Notes: generated by a model not told the origin, from the letters alone. A DNA stretch of 64,000 nt from Burkholderiales bacterium (GCA_024235795.1 JACKLR010000003.1:943525-1007524), one strand, 5' to 3'. Shown: positions 36,220 to 44,934, counted from the stretch's first letter. A program made the numbers and translations.

Positions 36220-37014
36220 CTATGTTTTTTCCGCTTCAAATAATATTGCTTGCATCGGATAGCGAGTAGGGTTTGATCCATATTTTTTTATTAAGGCTTC
36301 TGCAAATGTTTCGACTATCTTCTCAGGATCAGTGCCGCCACGCTCTCTTATTTCAAAGATGACAGGACTGAATATCAATCCACGCGCGAAGGCCAAAACG
36401 TCCGGAATTTCGTGTTCTCGTTGCTGAATGGAAATCACTATACGTTCAAAGCCTGAACGAATGAGCATCTCTTTGATAGGGTCGATTTCATGACAGGACA
36501 CGGGATCAAACAGGAATTTGGGCGTGTCCGACGGAAAGAATTGTTTGAGAACTTCAAAACTTAAACTGGCAAATGGATTATAATGTTCCGAATCCCAGAC
36601 ATTAAACAGGTAGCGTCCCCCATGTCTTAACGTTCGATACGTTTCACGAAAAGCTGATGCTTTATCAAAGAACATCACCCCAAACTGACAGACGATTGCA
36701 TCGAACATTTCATCTTTAAATGGTAGCTCAGTAGCGTCAGCGTTTTGAAATGTTACCTGCTCATGAGGATGGAATTTTTTCCGAGCAACATCCAACATGG
36801 ATTCACTAATATCGATTGCAGTCAATTGTGTGTCCTGGGCGAGGACATTACGTAATTTACGAGTCACTATACCCGTACCAGCAGCAACTTCGAGTACATC
36901 TCGGAGTGCTCTTTCTGCGGTACGCCGTGCAATTTCATATCCATAGTGTTCGAACAAAACTGGACCAATATTTTGATCATAAGGAATTGCGACATCACCA
37001 ACATAGCCAGCCAT
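36220..37014 (-). CDS. class I SAM-dependent methyltransferase
   Basis: 264 residues with motif I DVLEVAAGTGIVTRKL at about residue 40, motif II LTAIDISESML and the UbiE-like FQNADATELPFKDEMFDAIV. Substrate cannot be told from sequence. It belongs to the cargo cluster and might methylate a thiol or a phenol. Confidence 0.88.
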   Translation of the reverse strand: MAGYVGDVAIPYDQNIGPVLFEHYGYEIARRTAERALRDVLEVAAGTGIVTRKLRNVLAQDTQLTAIDISESMLDVARKKFHPHEQVTFQNADATELPFKDEMFDAIVCQFGVMFFDKASAFRETYRTLRHGGRYLFNVWDSEHYNPFASLSFEVLKQFFPSDTPKFLFDPVSCHEIDPIKEMLIRSGFERIVISIQQREHEIPDVLAFARGLIFSPVIFEIRERGGTDPEKIVETFAEALIKKYGSNPTRYPMQAILFEAEKT

Positions 37015-37121
37015 TGAATTCTCCAGTAAATTTTAATTACAAAGATAAAAACCAGATTTGATTATCTATCTGGGTTCAATTATCAATATCTAAATAGCGC
37101 GATATGTTATTACTAGAAAAA

Positions 37122-37754
37122 TTAATCGAGTATTCGTCTGAGGTTATAGAAAAATGCCGCTACTGCGCCCAGCAAAAGCAAAGGCCAGAACTGAACGAAA
37201 GGCTCATACCATTTCGTGCCGACCGTAATCGGGATTTCCAGCATGAAATCAGTTCGGTGTTCGTCTACCCCTGTGAGACGTATGAAATATTCCCCTAGTT
37301 CATTGATGTGGATGTCCTGATAAATAATGCCGGATTGATAATTTTGGGCGGGAATCGACAGCAGTTCCTGCTCTGACACTCCATCGGTTTCCTTAAACAG
37401 GCTGAGTGCTACATGTTGTTCGCGCATAGATATGGGATGCAGCAGATCTATTGTAATACTAAGCAGGCCCGGACTTGGCACCTTGCCACACAGAACGGGA
37501 ACGGACATCGCGCTCAGCGCATCAGTCGGTATCTCGTAATCATGGGGAATAAAATAAGCTGAATAGCCGATCAACAATGTATCGGATGCGATCGTACAGG
37601 TACCACCACGAAAACCCTTGGGATAAGTTTCTGACATATCCCCTTGGGAACTTACGTGAAACTGCATACCAATTACAACGATACTCATTAACATTACCAT
37701 AATAATTAAGAGGCGTTGTCTATGTACCGAGAAATTCTGCCAGATTTTGGTCAT
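37122..37754 (-). CDS. membrane-anchored protein of unknown function
   Basis: 210 residues with an N-terminal membrane segment (LLIIMVMLMSIVVIGM), a beta-rich periplasmic part with two cysteines and a C-terminal membrane segment (WPLLLLGAVAAFFYNL). The external part looks Ig-like or FixH-like, but no family was recognised. Same strand as its neighbours. Confidence 0.6.
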   Translation of the reverse strand: MTKIWQNFSVHRQRLLIIMVMLMSIVVIGMQFHVSSQGDMSETYPKGFRGGTCTIASDTLLIGYSAYFIPHDYEIPTDALSAMSVPVLCGKVPSPGLLSITIDLLHPISMREQHVALSLFKETDGVSEQELLSIPAQNYQSGIIYQDIHINELGEYFIRLTGVDEHRTDFMLEIPITVGTKWYEPFVQFWPLLLLGAVAAFFYNLRRILD

Positions 37755-37852
37755 TTTTACTCCCTTGAATTATTCCAAATAATCATAAGGTCGACATACC
37801 TTGTCAATCTTGTTTGCCTTCACTTCTGTATTTTTGCTATAAAAATACAGAT

Positions 37853-38422
37853 TCATTTTGTATTGTTCAGAATATCCTCTGCAGCCATGCGGCCTATGCG
37901 CGCAATGTCGCTATTTCCGGTAACCATCGCCGTCACGATGGCGCCATCGATCAGCAGATTTAGCTTTTCCGTTACCGTCTGCGGATCCTCCACACCACAT
38001 TCCGCAACCATTGTCTGAAATCTGGCGCTGATTTTCTCCCTATAGCTATTGGCAACTTCTTGTACCCAGCCATTGCTCTTTTCATGTTCAGCCACAGCAT
38101 TGATAAATACACAACCATAGAAATCTTCACTGTCGAACCAGTCTCGCATCAAGTCGAACAGTGCCAGAATACGGTCGACCGAAGAACACTTCATTGCTGG
38201 AAGCTCAGAATCGAACCAGCGGAACCATATCTCTGCTTCCGCCTCAAATACGGCCTTTAGCAAATTTTCCTTCGAACCGTAGTGGGTATAGAGGCTACGC
38301 CGGGAAACTCCTGATTCTTCGATGATTTTGGCAATCCCCGTGGCATGAATGCCCATGCGGCAAAACAAACGGCGCGCCGTCAGCAGTATTTTTTCCTCTA
38401 CAGAAATCTTTTCAGACACCAT
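37853..38422 (-). CDS. TetR-family transcriptional regulator
   Basis: The N-terminal HTH is TGIAKIIEESGVSRRSLYTHY, and the C-terminal part resembles TetR_C regulators of the AcrR type. I chose ATG 38422, which puts the HTH at the usual distance; ATG 38473 is in frame. A palindrome at 38487-38509 in its upstream region and another before osmC are possible operators. Confidence 0.85.
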   Translation of the reverse strand: MVSEKISVEEKILLTARRLFCRMGIHATGIAKIIEESGVSRRSLYTHYGSKENLLKAVFEAEAEIWFRWFDSELPAMKCSSVDRILALFDLMRDWFDSEDFYGCVFINAVAEHEKSNGWVQEVANSYREKISARFQTMVAECGVEDPQTVTEKLNLLIDGAIVTAMVTGNSDIARIGRMAAEDILNNTK

Positions 38423-38486
38423 TTTTAAGCTAATCGAGCATAATAATATTGGTTTCCAAACTAATAGAACCATGAATTCTTAACCA

Positions 38487-38509
38487 TTGAAGTAAGTGAT
38501 TCACTTCAA
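38487..38509. promoter_or_regulatory. palindrome upstream of tetR
   Basis: TTGAAGT and ACTTCAA are separated by 9 bp. It lies between the monooxygenase stop and tetR and fits a TetR-type operator. Confidence 0.45.
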
Positions 38510-38523
38510 ATCCAATTGTCACC

Positions 38524-39708
38524 CTACTTCACTCCTAGTTGCCTCCTGATCTTTCTGGCAATTCTGCCAGCTTCGATACGAATTTCCCGCAATTGCCCAC
38601 TAAGAGGGTTGATTTGACCTATAAAATAAAGGCGAGGCGCTTCTTTAAATTCCTGATCACCGGAAATTTTGGACCTGCCCCTCTCGTCAACAATTCCATG
38701 TATCTGAACAAGTTCACGGATTCCGGTATGAAAACCGGTTCCAGCAACAATCACATCTGGCTCCAGCGTCGTCATGGTATTATCATTGTTCCGTGCTGCT
38801 CTAACGGTGTTCAGAACATGTACTGTTCGCCCTGAAATTTTCTGTATCGATCCGACAATTTTGATCCGGCCAGCACGGATATCATCTGCGAAAGGCCCGT
38901 ATAAAATCGGTACTACGTTATTTATAGCGTATTGCTTAGTAAGGGACATGACCGGATAGGGTAAGCCATACGGTGTCAAATCACCTACCATCCAGCGTTG
39001 CAGGAAATTCAACAAAGTGTCTACCAGTCTATCCGGTAAATATCTTAACCATATTCCTATCCCTACGATCGGAATACCACAAATACTTTTGGGTAGAAGG
39101 TATGGAGCTGTTCTAACAGACATTGTTACCGAACTTGCGTGTTCAGTCAGCCTACTGGCAATTTCAGCCGCGGAATTGCCGCTACCGATTACTAGCACAC
39201 GCTTTCCTGCATAGTCCTGCGCCCGTTTGAATTTTGAAGAATGAATGATTTTTCCTGGAAAGGTTTCTTTCCCTATCCATTCGGGAATCACCGGAATGCG
39301 ACAAGTGCCAATCGCCATAACAATTGCACGTGACTCAAATTGCCGATTATCATCGCTGGTGACCAGCCAGATATCATGGCTACGATCATAGTCGACTCTA
39401 TCGATTTTAATTCCAGTCTGTACGGTAAAACCACCTCGGGCAGGAAAAGTTTCGAGTAGATGCACGACCTCTTCGCGCGTAGGCCATGCTCCGGCAGACC
39501 GCGGAAATTTACTGCCAGGTAATCCCGAAAAGAAACGGCCCGTGTTGAGGCGCAGACCATCATAATGATTGCGCCAGACATCACCTACAGCGGGAGTGCG
39601 TTCCAATACCAAGGGCGTTAGCCCCACTTTTGTCAATTCATATGCCGCCGATAATCCTGCCGGACCTGCACCGATTACTGTCACATCATAAGCATTGCTG
39701 ATTTTCAT
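38524..39708 (-). CDS. flavin-containing monooxygenase-like NAD(P)/FAD oxidoreductase
   Basis: 394 residues. The FAD Rossmann motif GAGPAGLSAAYEL is at about residue 13, the FMO/BVMO-type fingerprint FPGKIIHSSKF is near 150, and the NADPH motif VIGSGNSAAEIA near 172. The C-terminal VAGTGFHTG is the third conserved site. Members of this CzcO/YUCCA-like group oxidise small N- or S-containing or ketone substrates. It may be the main oxidising enzyme of the cluster. Confidence 0.85.
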   Translation of the reverse strand: MKISNAYDVTVIGAGPAGLSAAYELTKVGLTPLVLERTPAVGDVWRNHYDGLRLNTGRFFSGLPGSKFPRSAGAWPTREEVVHLLETFPARGGFTVQTGIKIDRVDYDRSHDIWLVTSDDNRQFESRAIVMAIGTCRIPVIPEWIGKETFPGKIIHSSKFKRAQDYAGKRVLVIGSGNSAAEIASRLTEHASSVTMSVRTAPYLLPKSICGIPIVGIGIWLRYLPDRLVDTLLNFLQRWMVGDLTPYGLPYPVMSLTKQYAINNVVPILYGPFADDIRAGRIKIVGSIQKISGRTVHVLNTVRAARNNDNTMTTLEPDVIVAGTGFHTGIRELVQIHGIVDERGRSKISGDQEFKEAPRLYFIGQINPLSGQLREIRIEAGRIARKIRRQLGVK

Positions 39709-39800
39709 TTTTTCCTTTCACATCTTCGATCAGGGGCACTAATTGATTTATATGTTCTGAAGGATTGCCCTAATTAATAATAGATTCCCTGTTATGAAGA

Positions 39801-40355
39801 TTAAATCGCTGACTCCGAATGGTGATGAATTTCGACATGAACCGGAACCGGACGTAGGATGGTGTCTGGTATAGGGGCCGTTAGCTGTAGTTTCTTCAAA
39901 AGCGTGGTTACTTCTTCCTGTGGTGCATCAGTTTGTATCTCCACGACAATTTTTATTTCTTCAAATCCAGGATTACCAGACTCTATCGCATAAGCCGCTC
40001 GGAAATTCACCCGCCCTGAGACATGCAACCGGAGTGATTCCACATTGACTCGGGCAGCAGATAATCCGCCGATGTAAGTGGCAGTGAGACAATGGCCAAC
40101 CGCGGTAAGTAGAAGATCCTGCGGTGTAACACCCATGCCCTCTCCACCGTAGCGGACCGGTTCATCGCCGATGATCATCTGACTGCCATTTACGCACGTG
40201 GTAGTGTGGTAACCGTTATCCCAAACAATTGTTGCCCGGCAGTAAGGTTTGGCAATGTCATTGCCTCCTCCCATTTTAATTTGATCGTATATGATTTGAG
40301 ATTGCTCAAGATTAATTCCATTGACGATATTTTTGATATTTAAGTCAACCATCAT
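39801..40355 (-). CDS. OsmC-family protein
   Basis: 184 residues. PQDLLLTAVGHCLTATYIGG carries the first conserved cysteine. The second catalytic cysteine of OsmC/Ohr peroxidases, expected before PV or PI, is alanine here (LTAPIPDTIL), so it may not be a hydroperoxide reductase. It could bind a reactive or sulfur compound. First residues are uncertain (MMVDLN). Confidence 0.8.
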   Translation of the reverse strand: MMVDLNIKNIVNGINLEQSQIIYDQIKMGGGNDIAKPYCRATIVWDNGYHTTTCVNGSQMIIGDEPVRYGGEGMGVTPQDLLLTAVGHCLTATYIGGLSAARVNVESLRLHVSGRVNFRAAYAIESGNPGFEEIKIVVEIQTDAPQEEVTTLLKKLQLTAPIPDTILRPVPVHVEIHHHSESAI

Positions 40356-40403
40356 CGGACCTCCTTGACAAACAAGTTAAAGAAATAAGCTCCTTGCATT
40401 CTT

Positions 40404-40426
40404 ATCGAACATTTTGATCGTTCGAT
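40404..40426. promoter_or_regulatory. palindrome upstream of osmC
   Basis: ATCGAAC and GTTCGAT are separated by 9 bp, with the same spacing as the palindrome before tetR but a different core. A candidate operator for the cluster. Confidence 0.45.
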
Positions 40427-40429
40427 ACT

Positions 40430-40819
40430 ATTTCTGTTGTTCACTTTGAAATAAGTAGACCAATCATTCTCTTTTTTGAAGCATAGTATACTAGAAGTAG
40501 TGAATTGACAAGATTGGATTATTAAATTTTGATGATACTGGATCTGCGATATAAGAGGCTGGCAGTCAAGCCGATTCATGCTGCGTCACCGGTCCAACCA
40601 AAAGCTGTTGTGACTAATCTTCTCTCGTCTTAGGATGTTTTTTTGCTCATAGAATGACTTAATTTTTTTGATGGAAAGAGAGCCCATCCCAATGGGTAAA
40701 TAAATAAAATTAATAATAAGAATGTGCGTTGCATTTTCCAATTCCAAACTGGTTGGGTAAGTGCCGCCTTCTTCAAGATCGGGACGATTGCATACAATGA
40801 AGGCCGATATCTAAAAATG
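40430..40819. other. intergenic stretch with no supported gene
   Basis: Several short frames exist on the minus strand, but none has codon use or motifs that convince me. Confidence 0.4.
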
Positions 40820-41062
40820 TTAATGATGTCGACATTCGCACCCAGGTGCGTGTGCATGACTTGTCTGATCAGTTTTTGGTTGCAACGAGCGTACTGCCAG
40901 ATCACGGCCACGGGTCATGTTGCCATGCATCGCAGGAGCAGAAAGAATCACTTTTTCTGCCGCGCTCCCACATGCCGGACAATACGGTTTGGGTGCATTG
41001 ATCGAATGGCGCGCTTCAAATTTGCGTTTGCATTGTATACACAAGTAGTCATAAGTTGGCAT
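40820..41062 (-). CDS. FmdB-type zinc-ribbon protein
   Basis: 80 residues starting MPTYDYLCIQCKRKFEARHS with the paired motifs CIQC and CPAC typical of FmdB regulatory proteins. It ends HAPGCECRHH, a second potential metal site. Such proteins accompany amidase and acetamidase/formamidase operons. It follows the carbonic anhydrase-like gene in the same operon. Confidence 0.82.
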   Translation of the reverse strand: MPTYDYLCIQCKRKFEARHSINAPKPYCPACGSAAEKVILSAPAMHGNMTRGRDLAVRSLQPKTDQTSHAHAPGCECRHH

Positions 41063-41164
41063 TTGGCATCCTTATTTTTTACATTAATGAGATTTCTCAG
41101 AAACGTTAAAGTGTGACCACTTGTTATGCTAAGTGGTCACACTATTAAGTTTTTTGTCTTGAAC

Positions 41165-41818
41165 TTAGCTCCAACGAGGTGGCTGTTGGCCTTTGACACC
41201 GAATTGCGCTGAAGTAACATCAGTCCTGGCCCGTTTATCGGCATCTCGCGTTGGGGCTCTCAACCGGCGTGTCTCAACTTCCCAGACCCAACCGCTAATG
41301 ATTACATCCTTGGGAATGAGAGGATGATTTTTAAATGCTTCGATGGTTTTCATGCAGGTTTCATCCACGTCGTCCATCATTCCGATCCACTTGGCAAAAG
41401 CTCCCTTCTCCAGCTTCTGCTCTGGCAGCGTAGGATCCAATACGATATTATCCGGATCGATTCCTTTATCTCGGAAAACCTTTTCCAGATCAGTCGCATT
41501 TGCAGATAACATGCCGCATTGAGTATGCTGCACAATGACAATTTCCTTAGTGCCAAAAAAATTACAAGTTAGCATCGCAGAGCGAATTGCATCGTCGGTG
41601 ACAATTCCTCCGGCATTACGGAAGCAGTGCGCATCGCCATGACCTGCTGGGGTATCGACATGGATACCGAGCGCTTCATCTATTGGTAAGCGTTCGTCCA
41701 TGCACGCAAGCACCCACAACTTCCGGTTATTATGCCCGGCCGGCCCATGACGACGACGTTGTGCCCAGTGATCATATGCAGCTAAGCGTGTATCCAATTC
41801 TTCTTTGAGAGTTTTCAA
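41165..41818 (-). CDS. beta-carbonic anhydrase-like (clade D) enzyme, possible COS/CS2 hydrolase
   Basis: 217 residues. ACMDER supplies zinc ligand C39 and the D41-R43 dyad, and HTQC supplies H98 and C101. HCFRNAGGIVTDDAIRS and GTKEIVIVQHTQCGM match clade D beta-CAs, the group that includes Mycobacterium Rv1284 and the carbonyl sulfide and CS2 hydrolases. Compared with those it has an insertion (TPAGHGD) near the active site. It is the first gene after the sigma-54 promoter. Whether it hydrates CO2 or hydrolyses a sulfur substrate is not decidable here. Confidence 0.82.
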   Translation of the reverse strand: MKTLKEELDTRLAAYDHWAQRRRHGPAGHNNRKLWVLACMDERLPIDEALGIHVDTPAGHGDAHCFRNAGGIVTDDAIRSAMLTCNFFGTKEIVIVQHTQCGMLSANATDLEKVFRDKGIDPDNIVLDPTLPEQKLEKGAFAKWIGMMDDVDETCMKTIEAFKNHPLIPKDVIISGWVWEVETRRLRAPTRDADKRARTDVTSAQFGVKGQQPPRWS

Positions 41819-41951
41819 TTTTGAGTCTCCTCATTAATAGATTGCAATTTAAATCTTCCTAAAACGATCTAGTTTCACAGTAGAACCTAGAGGGATTTCT
41901 AAGAGTATTTAACCCATGCATCTGGTTATTTTCAGATGCTATAAAATTACA

Positions 41952-41967
41952 TGCAAATAACGTGCCA
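41952..41967 (-). promoter_or_regulatory. sigma-54 promoter of the cargo cluster
   Basis: The minus strand reads TGGCAC, five bases, TTGCA, a perfect -24/-12 consensus. It points at the carbonic anhydrase-like gene 134 bp downstream. The divergent gene encodes a sigma-54 activator. Confidence 0.85.
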
Positions 41968-42027
41968 CTGAGCTAAAAATAATATTTATTCTTAATTACA
42001 ATAAGTTAGATTTTATTTGTTGCTCTA

Positions 42028-42067
42028 TTAGTGAACTTATGCTTCAATTAGTGAAGATGAACTTCAC
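42028..42067. promoter_or_regulatory. tandem activator sites for the sigma-54 regulator
   Basis: Two 20-bp repeats stand head to tail: TTAGTGAACTTATGCTTCAA and TTAGTGAAGATGAACTTCAC. Each has inverted GTGAA/TTCA halves. They lie about 60-100 bp upstream of the -24 box, typical for UAS, and also just before the regulator start, allowing autoregulation. Confidence 0.7.
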
Positions 42068-42083
42068 GCATGATCCATAATCT

Positions 42084-43646
42084 ATGAACAACAATCCTCT
42101 TTCTGAGTTAACGCCGATATTTTTTTTGCAAACTTTCATTCTTGAACTGATACATGCCAGCGAACAACAGGGACAAAAGCATTGTGAACAGTTGATTGAG
42201 CATATAGCCCAAACGGCAGGATGCTTTTTTGAAGAAACTTATCGAGAAAATACTCATAAAAGTGAACAGTTCGATAATGAGAGCTATACCGAACTGATAC
42301 TTGGTATCAAAAACAATATCGGTGGGAAATTCTCACTAGTCTCCAGTGATCAGGACTGTATTACAGTTACCAACTCTCGCTGTCCTTTTGGCGAACAAGT
42401 CACCAAGTTTCCTGAATTATGCAGGATGACTTCCAGCGTATTTGGAGGCATCGCAGCCAGAAACTTTGGTTATGCCAAAGTTGATATCAAAAAAAGTATT
42501 GCTCGCCAGGATGGCAGATGTGATGTATGTATTTACACCAATCCACAGGCAGCAAAAGGGCATGCTGGCATGGAATATACTGATACAACACCAGTCAAGG
42601 AAATTAACGATGCAAATGAATTACAGTGCCGAATTGAAACTAGTATGCAAAGGCTTTGGCAGAAACAAAATAGGCTAATATCAGAAAAACATCAGCCTCC
42701 TGCAATTATCGCAAAATCACCAATGATGCAGGAAATACTGCAATCAATCGAGGTTATTGCCCCTACCTTGGCAACGGTTCTGATTCAAGGCCAAACAGGT
42801 GTAGGTAAAGAGCTGATAGCACGTGCCATTCATGCGATGAGCAATCGTTCCCATAAACCATTCATCGCCATTAATTGCGGCGCAATTCCAGAAAGCCTGA
42901 TTGAAAGTACCTTGTTTGGACATGAAAAAGGCGCTTTCACAGGAGCCATAGAAGTACACCAAGGCTATTTTGAACGATCTGAAGGCGGTACTTTGTTTTT
43001 GGATGAAGTCGATTCGCTGTCGCCAGCAGCACAAACCAGGTTGCTTCGTGTGATCCAGGAAGCAGAGTTGGAGAGGGTTGGCGGCAAGCAAACTTTGGCG
43101 GTTGATGTGAGAATCATCTCAGCAACAAATCAGAATTTGGAAAGTCTTGTTAAGCAGGATATGTTCCGCAATGACCTATACTATCGCATCAATGTAGTGC
43201 GTTTAAGTATTCCTCCTTTGGTCGAGCGATCAGAAGACTTGCCTTATCTTGTGCAATTGATCATTCAGCGATTGAACAAGCGATATAACAAACAGGTTAA
43301 ATCAGTAAGCCGTGAAGTTATGCAGAAAATCCGCGCCTATCATTGGCCAGGCAATGTCCGTGAGTTGGAAAACATTCTAGAGCGTAGCATCTTGTTTGTT
43401 AGTGGAAAAGAAATGACTGAACTGGATATAGAGCTTCGAACTGAAACAAAAAGCATTGGTGAATGGAAAGACGAAAAAGAACATGCTCTTACTAAAATTG
43501 AAAAATCATTTCTAGAATCAGCTCTGAAGCAACATCACGGAAATATAAAAAGAGTTTCCGAAAATATGGGAATTTCATCACGTGCAATTTACACCAAACT
43601 AAAAAAACATAATATTAACTTGGCAGATTTTCGTCCTCTTGATTGA
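42084..43646 (+). CDS. sigma-54-dependent activator with V4R-type sensor
   Basis: 520 residues. The N-terminal domain (about 1-170) ends in a V4R-like region, CPFGEQVTKFPELCRMTSSV then FGYAKVDIKKSIA. The AAA+ domain has Walker A QGQTGVGKEL, the sigma-54 loop GHEKGAFTGA and FLDEVDSL. A Fis-type HTH is at the C-terminus (HHGNIKRVSENMGISSRAIY). Regulators of this build (XylR/DmpR class) sense small aromatic or related molecules. It is divergent from the cargo operon and should activate it. Confidence 0.92.
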   Translation: MNNNPLSELTPIFFLQTFILELIHASEQQGQKHCEQLIEHIAQTAGCFFEETYRENTHKSEQFDNESYTELILGIKNNIGGKFSLVSSDQDCITVTNSRCPFGEQVTKFPELCRMTSSVFGGIAARNFGYAKVDIKKSIARQDGRCDVCIYTNPQAAKGHAGMEYTDTTPVKEINDANELQCRIETSMQRLWQKQNRLISEKHQPPAIIAKSPMMQEILQSIEVIAPTLATVLIQGQTGVGKELIARAIHAMSNRSHKPFIAINCGAIPESLIESTLFGHEKGAFTGAIEVHQGYFERSEGGTLFLDEVDSLSPAAQTRLLRVIQEAELERVGGKQTLAVDVRIISATNQNLESLVKQDMFRNDLYYRINVVRLSIPPLVERSEDLPYLVQLIIQRLNKRYNKQVKSVSREVMQKIRAYHWPGNVRELENILERSILFVSGKEMTELDIELRTETKSIGEWKDEKEHALTKIEKSFLESALKQHHGNIKRVSENMGISSRAIYTKLKKHNINLADFRPLD

Positions 43647-43724
43647 GAACCATTACTCACATTTGTATCCCGTCAACACAAACTGGGCAAAATAGTTTGG
43701 TTGTCCTGACTGACACGGCCTGAC

Positions 43725-43938
43725 TTAGATTATCAAAAGACGAATCGGTAAAAGCGCTGCCTCAATTTGATGTGGATTAAGATCAATACACGCGCCAAAC
43801 AATACGTGCCCAGATCGATCAACTCCCGCTACTACCAATTCGGCTTAACTCATGCACGTAGTAGTTGGCATAGTAATCCATGATCATATTTTCGGTCTCT
43901 TTGGTCTTTTGCATGGGATTCTGATTTATATCTGTCAT
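43725..43938 (-). pseudogene. N-terminal remnant of a SNF2/DEAD-type helicase
   Basis: In one frame the minus strand reads DYYANYYVHELSRIGSSG and in another ACIDLNPHQIEAAL, with a frame change and stops between. This pattern resembles the start of large helicases of restriction or defence loci. The Walker A region is missing. Confidence 0.45.
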
Positions 43939-43939
43939 T

Positions 43940-44217
43940 CATTACTGAATCTGCGGTATGTTTGTTAATTTGTTTCATAAGTTAATTTTAGATAAGCAGT
44001 GATCCTTTCAAGGTCAATCTGAATCGCTCCGGGTTTGCAGGAGATTCTATTTCTTGGGAGGATAGAGTAATGAGAAACAAGTGAGGTATTCGCCGGAGAT
44101 TCTGGAATGGGCTTAATCTGACAGTTTGTAGTTATCGTACAGTATCGACTTGTTTAATTTAACTGTCCGATACCTCTCAAGCATCTGAATGTTCATCTCT
44201 TTAATCGATAGTATTCG
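43940..44217. other. intergenic stretch with decayed sequence
   Basis: A short start, MRNK, followed out of frame by YSPEILEWA-like codons near 44070-44110, hints at an IS ORFA remnant. Nothing firmer is visible. Confidence 0.3.
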
Positions 44218-44320
44218 CGCCGTGATATGGAAGCTATTTGGCTCTACAAATTAGAAGAGTGGGGGTTGAAACAGGCTAATCGTAAAATCGACGAGTTGTC
44301 GGTTACTTGCATTAAACTGA
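44218..44320 (+). pseudogene. ParE-type toxin remnant
   Basis: YSRRDMEAIWLYKLEEWGLK followed by QANRKIDEL is the typical N-terminal pattern of ParE toxins. Similarity ends at the hairpin at 44318 and no antitoxin is next to it. Confidence 0.55.
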
Positions 44321-44348
44321 ACCCCTCGACTTTAAGTCGAGGGGTTCA
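44318..44348. repeat. perfect 31-nt hairpin
   Basis: TGAACCCCTCGACTT and AAGTCGAGGGGTTCA flank a single T. Such imperfect or perfect hairpins mark ends of IS200/IS605 elements; a second hairpin, GTATGT...ACATAC, follows at about 44450. It interrupts the ParE remnant. Confidence 0.7.
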
Positions 44349-44349
44349 T

Positions 44350-44934
44350 GGTTTTAATCAATTACTTTATAAAATCAAAACTATGCTCTTAAATCTATGG
44401 TCATGTCGACTCGAAGCCGACTGAATACAGTTTTTGGATAATGATTTAGCGTATGTTCTTCGGACATACCACTTAACTTTGTTTCGTCTAACGAGGGGTT
44501 TCAACCATCACCAAAAGAGACACTGAAAAAACAGCTTGCCACGATAATTGTTAATCAACAGGTTTCAGTTTTAGAGTCAGCTCAAATAAAAAAGTTGGTT
44601 AAGAAATTGATTGTGCCAAATTTGTACCAGAGTAAATATTAAAAAATTGAAAACAGGATTTTTAATCGGTGGACTTAAATGTATCGCTGCGGCCTCGTGG
44701 TGTGCCCAGTTGAAAACCGCTAAAAGTCAATTTTACGTCTTTGGTGTCGAGTCGTTCTTCCGATTCTGTTCAATCCCGGATTTTATATGCTGTTCAAGCA
44801 TAAGCCATCTTTTTCAATCAAATCATACTCCGCATTTCAAAGCTTCCAGGGTTTCTCCAAAATCAGATTGCAGTGAAGTTTTGCTCCATTTGTCACTTTT
44901 ATAAAATTAATGATAAGAGAATGACACAAAATTT
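44350..44934. other. intergenic stretch
   Basis: No supported gene. It contains a 26-base match, with two mismatches, to 19349-19374 near the tRNA fragment (TGTGCCAAATTTGT core at 44612). Confidence 0.4.

Noticed and set aside
40630..40911. Minus-strand frame of 93 codons with one hydrophobic stretch
   Set aside because: It overlaps the well-supported FmdB-type gene in another frame and has no start signal.
42028..42067. CRISPR-like short tandem repeat
   Set aside because: Only two adjacent 20-bp units with no spacers; better explained as activator sites. No CRISPR array was seen anywhere in the window.
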